A stretch of DNA of 64,000 nucleotides from Patiria pectinifera (lineage: Eukaryota > Echinodermata > Asteroidea > Valvatida > Asterinidae). This document shows, one piece after another, positions 36,113 to 47,440 of the stretch (its first letter is position 1; each line of letters begins with the position of its first letter). Below the pieces are notes generated by a model. That model was not told the origin of the DNA and did no database searches. It was given only the letters and a program-made list of their open reading frames with translations. Made by a program: the position numbers and the translations under genes. The DNA is taken from the NCBI GenBank assembly GCA_029964075.1, contig CM057142.1, positions 28,336,392 to 28,400,391 of the forward strand. The letters run 5' to 3'.

Positions 36113-37255
36113 TGAAAACTGCAAAATAATAATATAACTTCATCAGCCTTGTAAAAACACTTATAGGTGTCACATCACTTTCACCCACACAACATACGGT
36201 CGGAACTCATATGTCGATCATTAGTTGGATACCGGTGGCCCAATTAATGAACCGAAGCTAATAGCCTATTATGGTATTTTTTGTCAGAAGTAAACCGTTA
36301 ATCTGTTTATAGCCAGTTCATAACGAGATTTGTTTGATGCACGCAGAAATCCTACATTGTAAACCCACTCCACAAAACTACTTATTTTCAAGTAATTGAA
36401 GTCGGTAAAGTTGCTGGCAATACATCCACAAATTATTCATTGTTTCCTGTTTTAAATGTCAAATAACCAAGTCAAATAATAACACCAAAATAGACGAATT
36501 TCATTAAACTGATGATTTTCTTTCATAAAATATGAACTTTATATATCTTCGGTTTCACCACGAACCGGCGTATCTAGAATTTTTTGCCGAATAGAGTTTT
36601 TGTCAAAAATTATTTCATTAAAGTGCTCATTCTCAATAAGTTTTATTCCGATCTGAGTTCTATTTAACTAAGAACGCTAAGACTGTGCGGCGTATCTCTA
36701 AAAAAATGAAAAATGCTGCACCAAGAAGATTCGCCGCTTTACACGCTAATTCCCATAGTGCGATGGCGTCACCAAGCAGCGTCGACACAAAAAGTGTTAA
36801 TTTAGCGTTTCACGAACCGACGTATCTCCGTATCTGGCACACGGCCACTATTACGCGCGTTGTATGACATACGATGAACATGATAAAAATCTGTTTCACG
36901 AAGTGATGAGTATCTTGGGAACTGAATTTCTCAAAAACTATGCAACTCAGATGCACACGGATAACATATAATAAAGTTAAATCTATAATTTACTAGCAAA
37001 AAGCAGTTTGAATTATTACACAGGGAGTATATGGAATGAGCCTACAAAATAGTGACCAACTTTAAAACGGTTTTTCTCAACACAAAATAAAATGCGATTC
37101 GTATGGTACAACCGCCGAGATGTTGTTTCTTTTGTTAAGAATGTACAATGTATTGAGTGGTGCCTAATAAATAATCTGGGAAACAAATTGAGGTGAAATA
37201 CGTCTGTAATTAAGTATATATACAAAAATGTATAGCATTACATGCATAGGCTCTA
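36113..37255. repeat. Locus-specific repeat, copy 3
   Basis: Near-complete counterpart of 27396-28461, including ATCTGGCACACGGCCACTAT and TGATGAGTATCTTGGGAACT. It joins directly to the phosphatase-like exon at 37256, unlike copy 1. Confidence 0.8.
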
Positions 37256-37640
37256 TTTTGGAGTTGTCCCGTCTTGTAGCGCTTGAGCGCATGCATTTTT
37301 CAGTGAAGTTGCTAGTCCCAATCCTTGCCTCAAGTCCCACCTGAAATTCCTCCAGGGTGCAGAACTGACTCTCGCAAAAACCGAGCTGAACGGGGCTTTC
37401 GTTGAGGAGCATCTGCATACGGTATGTCACAGCGGAGTCGGTGGTGCAGCTGTATAAGACAAATGCCACGTTGGCAGCAAACGGTGACATGTTGGCTGCT
37501 CGCAAGGTCCGGTTGATGTTCTCCAGGGAGTTTGATGGTGGGAGCGGCAGGGTGTCATCAAACATTTCCAGGAGGGCTACTAGAGGAACGATGGTTTCCG
37601 AAAGGGCACAAGTGAAGTTTCCCAGAGGAGATCTGCACAA
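37256..37640 (-). pseudogene. Histidine-acid-phosphatase/MINPP-like exon, copy 2 (frameshift)
   Basis: The minus strand, after acceptor TTTCCTTGTGCAG (37632), encodes SPLGNFTCALSETIVPLVALL, NSLENINRTLRAAN, ANVAFVLYSC, VTYRMQMLLNESPVQL and FCESQFCTLEEF. The same open stretch in copy 1 carries a stop. After EEF one extra base (GGAATTTCAGG versus GGAATTCAG) moves the tail into another frame relative to copy 1. A donor-like CAG|GTGGGA is created there, so a splice reading cannot be excluded. The usual catalytic HAE is replaced by LSE. No other exons of this gene are in the window. Flanking intron sequence is duplicated too (37640-37795 with 30770-30921). Confidence 0.5.
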
Positions 37641-37799
37641 GGAAATGAAAGCACAAGGAAGTTTTGATGAGGATTGTTCTCATTGGGTGTTTTTTCTCCA
37701 GCCCTAACTGAATGGGCTGGAAGTGAACAATTTCGACATCCAGTTGTCGGATTTTCATCAAAGACTGTTCCTCAAATTCAAAAGCACACCCGGGGCTTT

Positions 37800-38258
37800 G
37801 AGGGAATTGGTTTAAAAAAAATGGGGACAAATATCCCTCGTTCTGTTGATAGAAAGTTAGTTTCCTGAGTGTGAACTTACTGCGTCGGACCATTTACTCT
37901 ATCTTGTAGATATTTCAGATCATCTTTGGCAAGTATACATCTGATCCAGTAAATGATGCTAAATCCTTAGGCTATATGCCAGTAATTACTGAAGTCCGAG
38001 TGGTATTCTGGGGTGTACAGTTCGTGAATTTGAATCAGCTTTACAAAGTGTCTATGGCAATATTTTGAATTCAGGGCACTTAGTCGTTGGACCGGGATCG
38101 GAAGAGGAAATTGAATATAACGTGAAATCGGAGGAATTGAACGAGTTATATCAATTTGGCAAGTAATCAGTGAGGAATGTCAAACATGAAAATTGGCATG
38201 ATGTCGCCATTACTTCAAAGAACGCCTTCTAGCGGTGCGTAAAAGATATATGAAATTG
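37800..38258. other. No gene seen
   Basis: AT-rich sequence between the phosphatase-like fragment and the minisatellite; no splice-bounded ORF, promoter or repeat recognised. Confidence 0.5.
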
Positions 38259-38427
38259 CCGAATGGAATGATGAAATCGCCTGATGAAATAATGAAATCA
38301 CGGAATGGAATGATGAAATTACCGAATGAAATGATGAAATCGCCGAATAGAATGAATGAATCGCCGAATGGAATGATGAAATCGCCGTATGGAATAATGA
38401 AATCACCGAATGGAATGATAAAATCAC
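38259..38427. repeat. 21 bp minisatellite, eight units
   Basis: Eight copies of CCGAATGGAATGATGAAATCG-like units with substitutions. Because 21 is a multiple of three, all unit frames without a stop remain open, giving KSPNGMM repeats on plus and PFGDFII / FHSVISS repeats on minus (38235-38432, 38210-38632). I treat those ORFs as by-products. Confidence 0.9.
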
Positions 38428-38943
38428 TATGAACTCTTTGTACAATGAAAACTAGTGAAATCGAGACGGATCGTCGCTTCGTTGACGTCTTCAGTTTTGA
38501 TGGACTATAACAAAAGTTCAGTAAACTTGCAGCTGCGGTTTTATTTAAATATCTTATTTGAGCTCCATAGTGTGGATGAGATCTAACCTGTTGACAGAAA
38601 AAAAAACATTCAAAAATAACAACATCTAACATCAGTAACGAAAACTAGAAACTTGATATGTCCCTCTATTAGCTTATTCAAGTACATGCATTTTGGATAC
38701 AAGGTCATATGTAAATTTATGTATTTGGAATAATATGTAATAATAATAATGACGCTCCTAGCGCTCCGCTACTACCCTTGCTTTAGCTCGGCTGCCAATG
38801 AAGGAATTTCTTTCTACCAGGTACCCCCTTCCTACCAGGTACCCATACGACCCCATACAGCAATTGTTAGTTATGCGCCATAGTCATGCGCATTTGTCTT
38901 TCCTTTTTAGGTAAATATTATGGGATGGAGGCCTGTGTCGGGG

Positions 38944-38980
38944 TATAAAAGCATAACACATTCTGCCGCTCCCTCACTCT
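38944..38980 (+). promoter_or_regulatory. TATA-Inr core promoter of the F-type lectin gene
   Basis: TATAAAAG at 38944-38951 is followed by TCACTCT (38974-38980), a full match to the initiator consensus with its A at 38976, 32 bases after the TATA start. The 90-base leader to the ATG at 39066 contains no upstream ATG. Confidence 0.7.
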
Positions 38981-39065
38981 TGTGTGTGGTCTCGATAGCG
39001 ATCGATAGGCTGTAGATTGCTTGATAGAAAGTTTTCCCTTCCGAGTTTGTGAAATCAAGAGGAGA

Positions 39066-42000
39066 ATGTTTCGCTGGTTATCTGCTGCTGTCTTGGTGCT
39101 GGGAATCGTGGGGTGCCAGATTGCCGACGCCATGAACGAGGTGAGATGGTTTTCTTCTCTCAACTCAAAAACAAAAGATTAAAAAAAAAACGAACGGTGA
39201 CCATGAAGTTTATTTCGCGTAGTGTAAAGACAAATATCTTACGCTACATTACCAGACCATTTTGGTGACCACAACCTTTCGTAAGGCCAGGGGTTTCACG
39301 ATCCGACAACTCGCAAGTCTCATTAACCAAGGAATACTGGCATTGGGGCCGTATCATAAGTCCGACGCCTCATAGGTCCGTGGCGTCGGCCTTATGAGGC
39401 ATAACATTTATTTATTCCGCCTCATAGGTCCGTCGCCTCATACCTCAGACGCCTCATATGTCCGACAACGGCAAAACGAGGCGTTCAATTTGTCGAACTT
39501 ACAAGGCGTCGGAGCTATGAGGCGTCGGAGCTATGAGGCGTCGGACTTATGAGGCGTTGGACCTATGAGGTGTCGGACTTATTGGCCTTTATTTGGAGCT
39601 ATGAGGCGTCGGACGTATGAGGCGTCGTACCTATATGAGGCGTCGGACTTATGAGCGAACCCCCTGGCATTGATTCATTGCAACGGCTAATTATTTTTTT
39701 CCAACAAAGTAACAAATCGCAATTTGAATTGGTTTATCTAAAATAAAAAACATGAAATTCGACCTAGGTGGTTCCTTCTAGATTGTTGTGGCACCCTGTT
39801 ATTACTAAATATGTTTTTCCTAAACGACTTTCCAGACGCAAAAGTTAAAGTCATTTTTTCCAGATATTTTAACAAAACAAAATTTGAACGGAAAACAGTG
39901 CAATCGACTTGGATTTGGCAAGTGGTGATTTACTTTACATTGAACTTGTTTTTTTGATTCCAGCAAGGCATCAAATTCGGCTTTGAGGATCCGTCAGTAC
40001 CTTGATAACCTTGTTTATTCTTGGCGGGTTCAGCTTCCCTTTTTTTTCGTATCTTTTGCCGGGTCTGCCTGAAACACTGTTATGACAAAAAAATGGCCAA
40101 ACAAAAACATGAAATGAAAATATTTAAAGGCAATAAGAATGACGTACCATTCACGCACAATGTGAACTTGACCTGTTTGCAGGTGTACATATTAAGTATC
40201 CTGCCCTTAGTTTGATGGAGTTTTAAAACTATAGCATTTGTAAAGTCGTACCCAGGACTTTTTTTTCTTAGGGCAGCTAGCACTGCTGACAAATAATTTT
40301 ATGATGGACCATTATGGCAATTTTGAGTAGCCAATGTTGAAATATCAGTTGCCTTTAACACAACAAAACTGTTGGAGAGATTCGTTGCATTTCTTAAATC
40401 AAGAATTGCAAATTATATATCTGTTTTTTTTTGTCTCTGATTTTTTAAAATACATTTTCAGGTTGAAATGGAGTTGCTTGAACATATGCTGGAGAGAGCT
40501 GAAGAAAAAGAGGTGGCAGGTATATAAACACATCCATATTGGGTTTTTTTTAATGATGAAACAAAATATATGAAAAAGAAATTCAAAAAAGACGGCCAGC
40601 GTTCTGATTTTTGGAAACGCGTAAGTAGTGCGCACTCTCCACCTGTGTACCAGAGTGGTGAAGCACCACAACTTTATCACAAAGCTTACGGTCTTTTCTT
40701 TTATTCTAGCCGGTGGAAAGGTTTCCTATATCGGTTCAATCTTGTCTGCCCTTCTGTGATTGTGTTTTCATTGCAGGCGGCCAACCTCTCTCCATCGTGG
40801 ACAAGGTGACATGGCAGAGTTCTACTCATGGTAGTTATCTGTACCCATCGTCAAAGGCCGTAGATGGCAGCTCCTCAGCCATCTTGTATCCCGATGCCAA
40901 ATGTTCTCACACTGGTAAGAGTCTTCCTCTTTTGGGTACCAAACCAAATGAAAAAAAAATAAAAAATACAGAAATGGAGTGTCAAATGGCCTAGTAGAAT
41001 GCGACAGTTTTTTATTTCATATTTATTTCAATCTGCAAGTAAATTATCTACAAATATGACATGTTTATAAAAACAGAGTTAAAACATGTGGAGAAGACAG
41101 GAGCGAGGATGTAAATAATTCTACTATCACCAACATTTACTTCAATAGGCCTGAAATAAATCAATCTTACTGAAACAATGGATACCTTTATGGCACTTTC
41201 AGACGGTTATTTCATTTTGATCATATTGGTATATTTCTAGTTGTTTTCGTGACATATCTGAAGTATTAAACAATCGACACAACATTTGTGTGAATTCGTC
41301 TTTCAGCCTACACCATATTTGACTTATTTTACCAATGTTCTATTTATTTTCTTTCTCTCAGTTAGTAATTCGAAAAATCCATGGTGGATGGTCGATCTGG
41401 GGGAGGAACACTGCATCAGCAAAGTCCGAATTCTGAACCGTGGAGACTGCTGCAGTAAGTCATTAAGATTAGGCCTAAGGAAGAGATCATTTCATGCGAT
41501 AATTATGGGAATAATGTACAGCCATATTACTACCCGACCTAAATTCTCAAAGTTTGGACTGTACACATTTGAGCTTTTGCATAACTATCGACACTGATCC
41601 TCTCTTGCAGTGCACCCCGTGGCCTCAAAATTGTGGCAACTTCTACAATATCATCCATATGCGCATTTTGCGTTTGTTGCGTTCGTAACACAAACAAAAC
41701 ACAATTATTATTTTGGAATTTTAATTTGCAGGCGAACGTTTGGCAGGAGCTAATGTCCGCGCTGGTAACAGCCCCACTGCTACCGACAACCCGACCTGTG
41801 GCTCACATGTCACCGCTGCCCAAGCCGGGCCACTCGGTGGTACCATCGAGATGGATTGTTCTACTCCGCTGAGGGCACGCTACATCAGCGTTGATATCCC
41901 CCGTACGGGCACCTTGCAACTGTGTGAGGTCACTGTGGAGGAAGTCCCCCTGGACCAATGCGCAAGTAAGTTTCTTCAATAGACGATGTGGTATTTTCCA

Positions 42001-43655
42001 GAGTTGCTGGACCAGAAGGACCAGCCAACAGGTTTGCATTTTAACTGACCGAGTCACTTCAGTGAGTGAGTGACTGACTGATTCAGAATCCTCATATCTT
42101 AAAACTAGAAGTATGAGTCCAGCTCGACAATTAGCCTAGTCTTGTAAGCATCATTGTATTTTTTTCATCCTGTTAGCAGGTTCTCATAACTATTTACAGT
42201 ATCGCTTGTTTTGGTTTAATATTTCGGCGAATCGATTGAGTCACTAAAAGATGACGTGTCCCTTTGGAAATGTTGCACCTCTTTTGTTCATGAATGAAAC
42301 TAGAATATCATAGCAATTTCGTAATCTGAGGTTTTAAATCCAACCTGAAACTCCTTTTTTCCCTTAAAAAGCGAAGAAGTTCGGTATCGTTGGTAAACCA
42401 GCCACACAAAGCTCTTCCCACGGCTCAGGACTATATCCAGCGGGCAAAGCTGTTGACGGTAGCTCATCGACCATCTTGTACCCCGACAGTCATTGCTCAC
42501 ACACAAGTAAGACAAATCCTCGTTTGAACATCGACCAATCAGAGAGTTGTGCGTTAGGGCTCATAAATATGTATGAGGTGAAATAATAAACAAACATCGT
42601 GAATGAATGAATCCTCATTTGAAACATCGACCAAAAAGGGAGAAGCGAATCACCAGAGCCACACAAAGTAACAATATAAATTTGACTATTGCAGCCATGA
42701 TGATACCGCAAACCTCACATCTTTAGACTTTCCACCATGCAAACCTGCAATACTTATCTTCTGTAATTTCATTTATTCCGAGAACCCCTCTTATATTAAT
42801 AAACGAGCACAACAACAAAAAACAACAACAACAACAACGTATGTTTCTAGCTGGAAAACAACTTCTTGATTTTCTCTTTTGATAAGATAACGAGCAGAAT
42901 CCCTGGTGGAGAGTCGATCTCGGTAGTCAGCAATGCGTTACCAAGGTTACCATCCTGAACCGCGGAGACTGTTGTAGTAAGTATAACAATATATTCACTG
43001 GACACAAAAGTCGGGACACTGAATTTCAGGGAAATAAGACCCTTGTGTTTCCGGGTATGCATACAAACATGCCTCAGCTTTCCCAGCTACTCACACATAC
43101 CTTACAATCACCAATTGTATTCAATCCACACAAATCATTGTTTTATAAGGAACAAAATAAGACTATAATTCTTTGTAATACGATAAGCAATGACTGTCCA
43201 CATTACATGAAGTCAGTACAATTAATTCAAAGTGTATTTTATTCAGGCTAATAAAGCCCAATAGCAAATACAGTTTAATTAATCATTTGAAATAAGTCCG
43301 TTTCTTGAACACGCTGTAAAAAAAAAAGAGATAAACATGACAAAACAAAACAAAAGAGTAAAACAACTTAAAATAGGAATCCTGTCAATTGGTATCAATC
43401 CGAACTGTTGATTTATTTACAGGTGAACGTCTGGAAAACGCAATCGTTCGTGCTGGATCAAGGGAGACCGTTATTGGGAACCAGGCATGCGGGGCACCAA
43501 TCACCGCCGATCAAGCCCAACCACTGGGCGGTACAATCGTGGTTGAGTGCGGTCGACCGTTGAGGGCGCGCTACGTGAGCGTTGATATTCCGGGCACTGC
43601 GACTCTTCAACTCTGTGAGGTCTACGTTGAAGTACTGTCTTCCGGACAGTGCTAA
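39066..43655 (+). CDS. Secreted tandem F-type lectin (fucolectin), nine exons
   Basis: Exons inferred: 39066-39140, 39964-39996, 40462-40519, 40777-40914, 41362-41454, 41732-41965, 42372-42506, 42887-42976, 43423-43655, giving 362 residues in frame. Exon 1 encodes a signal peptide (WLSAAVLVLGIVGC). Exon 3 is a short acidic helix (MELLEHMLERAEEKE) likely to form a coiled coil. Two F-type lectin domains follow (about 57-210 and 214-362), each on three exons joined by phase-1 introns. Both show AVDGSSS, NPWW.VDLG, NRGDCCSER, PLRARY.SVDI and LQLCEV. R128-x-D130-x4-R135 and R281-x-D283-x4-R288 match the RxDx4R part of the fucose-binding signature; a candidate His lies in CSHT 27-28 residues upstream. 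Such lectins bind fucosylated glycans outside the cell, often as opsonins. Exon 2 has a weak donor (TCA|GTACCT); skipping it keeps the frame (351 residues). Acceptors of exons 7 and 8 are AG after short pyrimidine tracts. Confidence 0.88.
39340..39660. repeat. Bidirectional 16 bp minisatellite in intron 1
   Basis: Copies of GCGTCGGACTTATGAG occur first in reverse (CTCATAGGTCCGTCGC type, 39355-39465) and then forward (39510-39655), so the array is an imperfect palindrome of about 300 bases. It lies inside the first intron of the F-type lectin gene. The rest of intron 1 holds no feature. Confidence 0.85.
42811..42838. repeat. (CAA)n microsatellite
   Basis: ACAACAACAAAAAACAACAA followed by more CAA units, within intron 7 of the F-type lectin gene shortly before exon 8. 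Confidence 0.9.
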
Positions 43656-44262
43656 GAATATTATCACCTTCTTGACCCGAATTCGAATTGACCCGTTTAC
43701 AAATCATGACGTGATTACGAATTATTTGTTTTAGTTGGTGGATGGGTTCGTCCTTGCTAAATTCTTTTTAAAAAAGGTAGGCATTCCAAGGCACTTAATT
43801 TGTTGTTTGCCTGAATGAGAGCCAAGCACTTTACTTTCGCAGCTTATGGTACGATATGTCTGCAACTTTCCACAAGAAAATGAACATCGGACTACTGCTA
43901 ACACGTTTACCAATGACTAGCCATAGGTTGGACGATTGTCTTTTCCCATGGACATTGAATAATTAACTTGTTCAGATGTGAAGATAACTCAAGGAATTAC
44001 CAGTCACATTGTTTTTCTACCCTTACTTGGGTGACTCAATTCTCACAAAATAAGATTTTGTTTGGTTTATTGATGTTTAGCTGTAACGTTAAGAGTTGCA
44101 TATTGCATCGCTAAAAGTTGGTGGTGGTTAATGAATCACATAAGTTTTCTTTTACAGCGTTGTTTGCAACTTTAATTTGCAAGTTTTCAAGCAACTCCAT
44201 TGTATGGCTGTATGACAGCTCTTTTGTTTCTGTTTCATTTTTTGGTGCATACTTTTTTGAGT

Positions 44263-44268
44263 AATAAA
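44263..44268 (+). terminator. Poly(A) signal of the F-type lectin gene
   Basis: AATAAA 608 bases after the TAA stop, followed by GTTTACTTGCATGAC and, after 40 bases, a T-run. It is the first canonical signal downstream, so the 3' UTR would be about 630 bases. From 44290 to 45920 nothing else is recognised. Confidence 0.5.
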
Positions 44269-45929
44269 ATGTTTACTTGCATGACATCCCTTCTCTGATG
44301 TATCGGGTTTTTTTTTTAGAGGTGATGATATAATGGATGGTAACCATGGTACGAATGGCATCATGCCTTAAATAAGACTGTTTGCGCCAACCTAATTTTG
44401 AATATTTTACTTATTGTCATTATTTCAAAAATCACAAGATTCATGAGAAACATGAGATGTATACTTTAATCAGGTGCTCAGGGATGTGGATCGTGTAGTC
44501 TGCGCGCATGCGCTCATACAATCAAGGTGATATTGATGGCTAAGTCAGTGCACATGACTACTGAAGAAAAAAAATGTTTTCTTGTTAAACAATTTGATTC
44601 AAAACATAAGGAGATCAGAATTGTGATTTTCTCAATACGTTTGTGCAAATTATATTCACACAACATGTGACAAATGTTATAAACGAGAAATTGAAAGTAT
44701 TTTGATCTTTCTTAAAAAAAAAAAAGAAATTGTCAAATCCTGTCATTATAGAGAACAGTTTTCATAATATTCATTTATGTTAATATTTCGAACGGAAGGT
44801 GCGTTTTTAAAAAGGAAATCTTATGCCTAAAAAAGCTTAAAGCTTGTTCAAAGCGAATTAAGACGCTAAACTGGCGTAGAGAGATACAAAATCTAGAGGC
44901 ATTGCGACTTTTGCAATTTCTGCCACGTATTTTTGGCCTGAACATTCAATTTAACTTTACCAAGGAAAATTAAGAACAAATGTTGTGTGCTGCGCTGCAT
45001 TTTGGAAACCGTGGCACATGTATTGATATTCTCTCGTTTTAATTTATCGGTCGAAATACAGGTGAAGTTAACGTTGTTTTTCACGTGCGCGTAACTTAAA
45101 CTAAAATAGGTTTATTTCCTTAACAGACTTTCTATTTGTTATCGGTATGTTGATTTTTAACGATGAAGCTACATTTGTCTGTTAATATTTTGCTTATAAA
45201 ACCCTCTTTAAAAAGGACTAAGACTTTTGGTACTTTTTGGGCCACTGATGCTACACGATTCCGCTTTAAGTATTTACGGGCCGCAAATAATTCGATATTT
45301 TTTTTTTTTTTTATAAAATTAACGTGGCCAATTTTCCCGCTCGAAGTGCAAAACCCGTGTATGGCTCGAAAATGAAAACATTACAAAAACATCGTTTGAG
45401 GGTGTTAAATAAAAAGTCACGGAGAGAACAACCCATCAATTAATTTGAAGGGATCATCTGGCACACGAATATAAAGACGATATTGCTCGAGAAGAAATGT
45501 GACTTTTTGCCATCAAGATTGCTTTCATTCGGATGTTTTTTTTTTTTTCACGCATAAAACACTAAAATATTTCTTGTAAGACAAATTTCCATTCAACAAC
45601 AATCAGTAAATCATGTCTAATCACCCGAATCATAGAGTGTTTTCTGTCAATACGATGATATTCAATCCGAATGTATTTTTAGGCTATTGCTCTAACCAAC
45701 GAGCGGTTTGCGAAAGTGAACATTGACTCATTCGGATTGTTGTTCATTGTTAAACACTAAGTTGTTTCGGTCACTTTGGTTTAGTTTTTGGACGAGTTAG
45801 TGTGAAATCATGCTGGCCATCGTGACACATTATGAATAATTACTCGACAAATTCGTTAATACATTCAATATTTGATGGGATATTGCCCGAGCCATTAGAG
45901 TCTACATTTTACTCACTACTAGTTATATG

Positions 45930-45988
45930 TTAAGCATGACTGGCACAACAAGCCTGTTGAATATTGAGTGAATACATATAGATTCTAA
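45930..45988. repeat. Fragment of the ~210 bp satellite
   Basis: GTTAAGCATGACTGGCACAA...GTTGAATATTGAGTGAATAC matches units at 46960 and 47177. The MITE at 45989 has inserted directly behind it. Confidence 0.65.
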
Positions 45989-46354
45989 GGCAAAAAAAAA
46001 AAGTCTCCGGTTTCTGGTATGCGCGCGCGTCGCCGTAGCCATGCGCGTCGGTAAAATGAAAAAGATTTTTTTTCAATAAAAGATGATGTCTCAAAACCGC
46101 CAAACTCACTGGTTTGACTGGAATCCTGCTGCTGCACAATTTTAACGTGTTTTTAGATTGGGTTATGGTTTAGAATAAGCTTTATGTGGCCTCTCTGGAC
46201 TCCCATATATTTGCACTAAGTTTAGTTGGGCACCATTTGCAGTCATCAGCCGACATTTGAAGCAAAAAAATCAGGTAAAAAAAAAAAAGCCGCGTCGCCG
46301 CACCACTTTTTGGGCAAGCTCCATACCAGAAACCGGAGACTTTTTTTTTTGGCC
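45989..46354. mobile_element. TWA-flanked MITE, copy 1 (PIF/Harbinger-like)
   Basis: Inverted ends GGC(C)AAAA...GTCTCCGGTTTCTGGTATG and CATACCAGAAACCGGAGAC...TTTTGGCC, about 33 bases including the A/T runs. The 366-base body (GCGCGCGTCGCCGTAGCCAT and GCCGCGTCGCCGCACCAC near the ends) closely matches 49093-49472. TAA lies left and TTA right, so the 3 bp duplication is imperfect here. No transposase. Confidence 0.8.
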
Positions 46355-46360
46355 TTAGTA

Positions 46361-46705
46361 TGAAATCTTGTCCTATATTTTGCCAAGATACTTGACACAA
46401 GAATCTTGAATATTGACAGCAAATGTGAAAGAATAACATTAATATAAATCATGAAATTGTAGTGTAAGGGTACTCTATCGATTTCTTCCAAAAGAGGGCG
46501 CGCTTACATAAACACTGCTTACCGCACGCCGACTTCTGTTCATTCGCCATGTGAACAAAGTTAGTGTAAAGATGAAAAAAAAAAAACACTTTTGCATAAA
46601 CATTAAATGTCGTCCAATATTTTGCCACTTGACACAGGAATCTCGAATATTGACAGGAACCGTGAAATAATGACATAAATATTGTTTCCAGAAATTGCAT
46701 TGTGA
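46361..46705. repeat. Two ~105 bp direct repeats around a dispersed-repeat copy
   Basis: TGAAATCTTGTCCTATATTTTGCC...GAATATTGACAGCAAATGTG (46361-46465) recurs at 46603-46705. Between them, 46499-46580 is the second copy of the repeat seen at 1-80. Confidence 0.65.
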
Positions 46706-46904
46706 GACTATTATGAACACATTCTCGAAAAAGTTAGTCCGATACTTCTGTCTTTTTCTCTAAGATGAGGGTTGTTTTTTTTAGCCGAAGTCAATTGAGC
46801 GTGATTGGCCGTCTGATAAGATTTGTGCACATAACCACCTGCTTTAGGGGTTTTGTGTAGAATGTTTAGGGTACCAACTTGTACGGTAATTTGTCAGTAA
46901 TGAC

Positions 46905-47440
46905 AATTACACTTATGTCACACGATAACTCAAAAACTTGGATTGAAATTTGCATAGAGGTTGAGCATGACTGGCAACACAAGCATGTTAAATATTGAGT
47001 GAAAACACACAGATTATCGGCCTCAATATAATTTAGTGACACGGGCAAAACCCATCCAAAGTGAATTCAAGGGCTACAGGAAATCGTCCTAACTATTAAC
47101 AGAAAAAAAACCTATATGTCACACGATCACTCCAAAAGTATTTATTTCATTGGATCGAAATGTTGCTTAGATGTTAAGCATGACTGGCACCACAAGCCTA
47201 TTAAATATTGAGAGAAAATATAGAGGTTATCGGCTTCAATGTATTTTTTTTGGTAACAGAGGCAAAACTGCGAAAATGAGGTCACGGTCTCAAGAAAACC
47301 GGCATATAACAATGAAAAAGAAAAACAATCACACCTATGTCACACGATCAATAAAATTATATTTATTGTAGTGGATTGAAATTTTGACAGAAAATATAGA
47401 GATTATCGACATCAATATTGTTTTTGTTTGTACACAAAAC
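46905..47440. repeat. ~210 bp degenerate satellite, 2.5 units
   Basis: Units begin TATGTCACACGATCA (46913, 47116, 47336) and contain GAGCATGACTGGCA, TAAATATTGAG and TTATCGGC. Strongly diverged. From 47440 to 49090 there is no recognised gene; 48597-48662 is a T-rich low-complexity run and 48849-48864 an A-run. Confidence 0.6.

Noticed and set aside
38210-38632. Open frames with KSPNGMM (plus) and FHSVISS / PFGDFII (minus) repeats
   Set aside because: A 21 bp minisatellite keeps frames open on both strands; no promoter, splice signal or conserved domain.
41362-42976. RGD motifs in the lectin as integrin-binding sites
   Set aside because: They are part of the RxDx4R fucose-binding signature at the same place in both domains.
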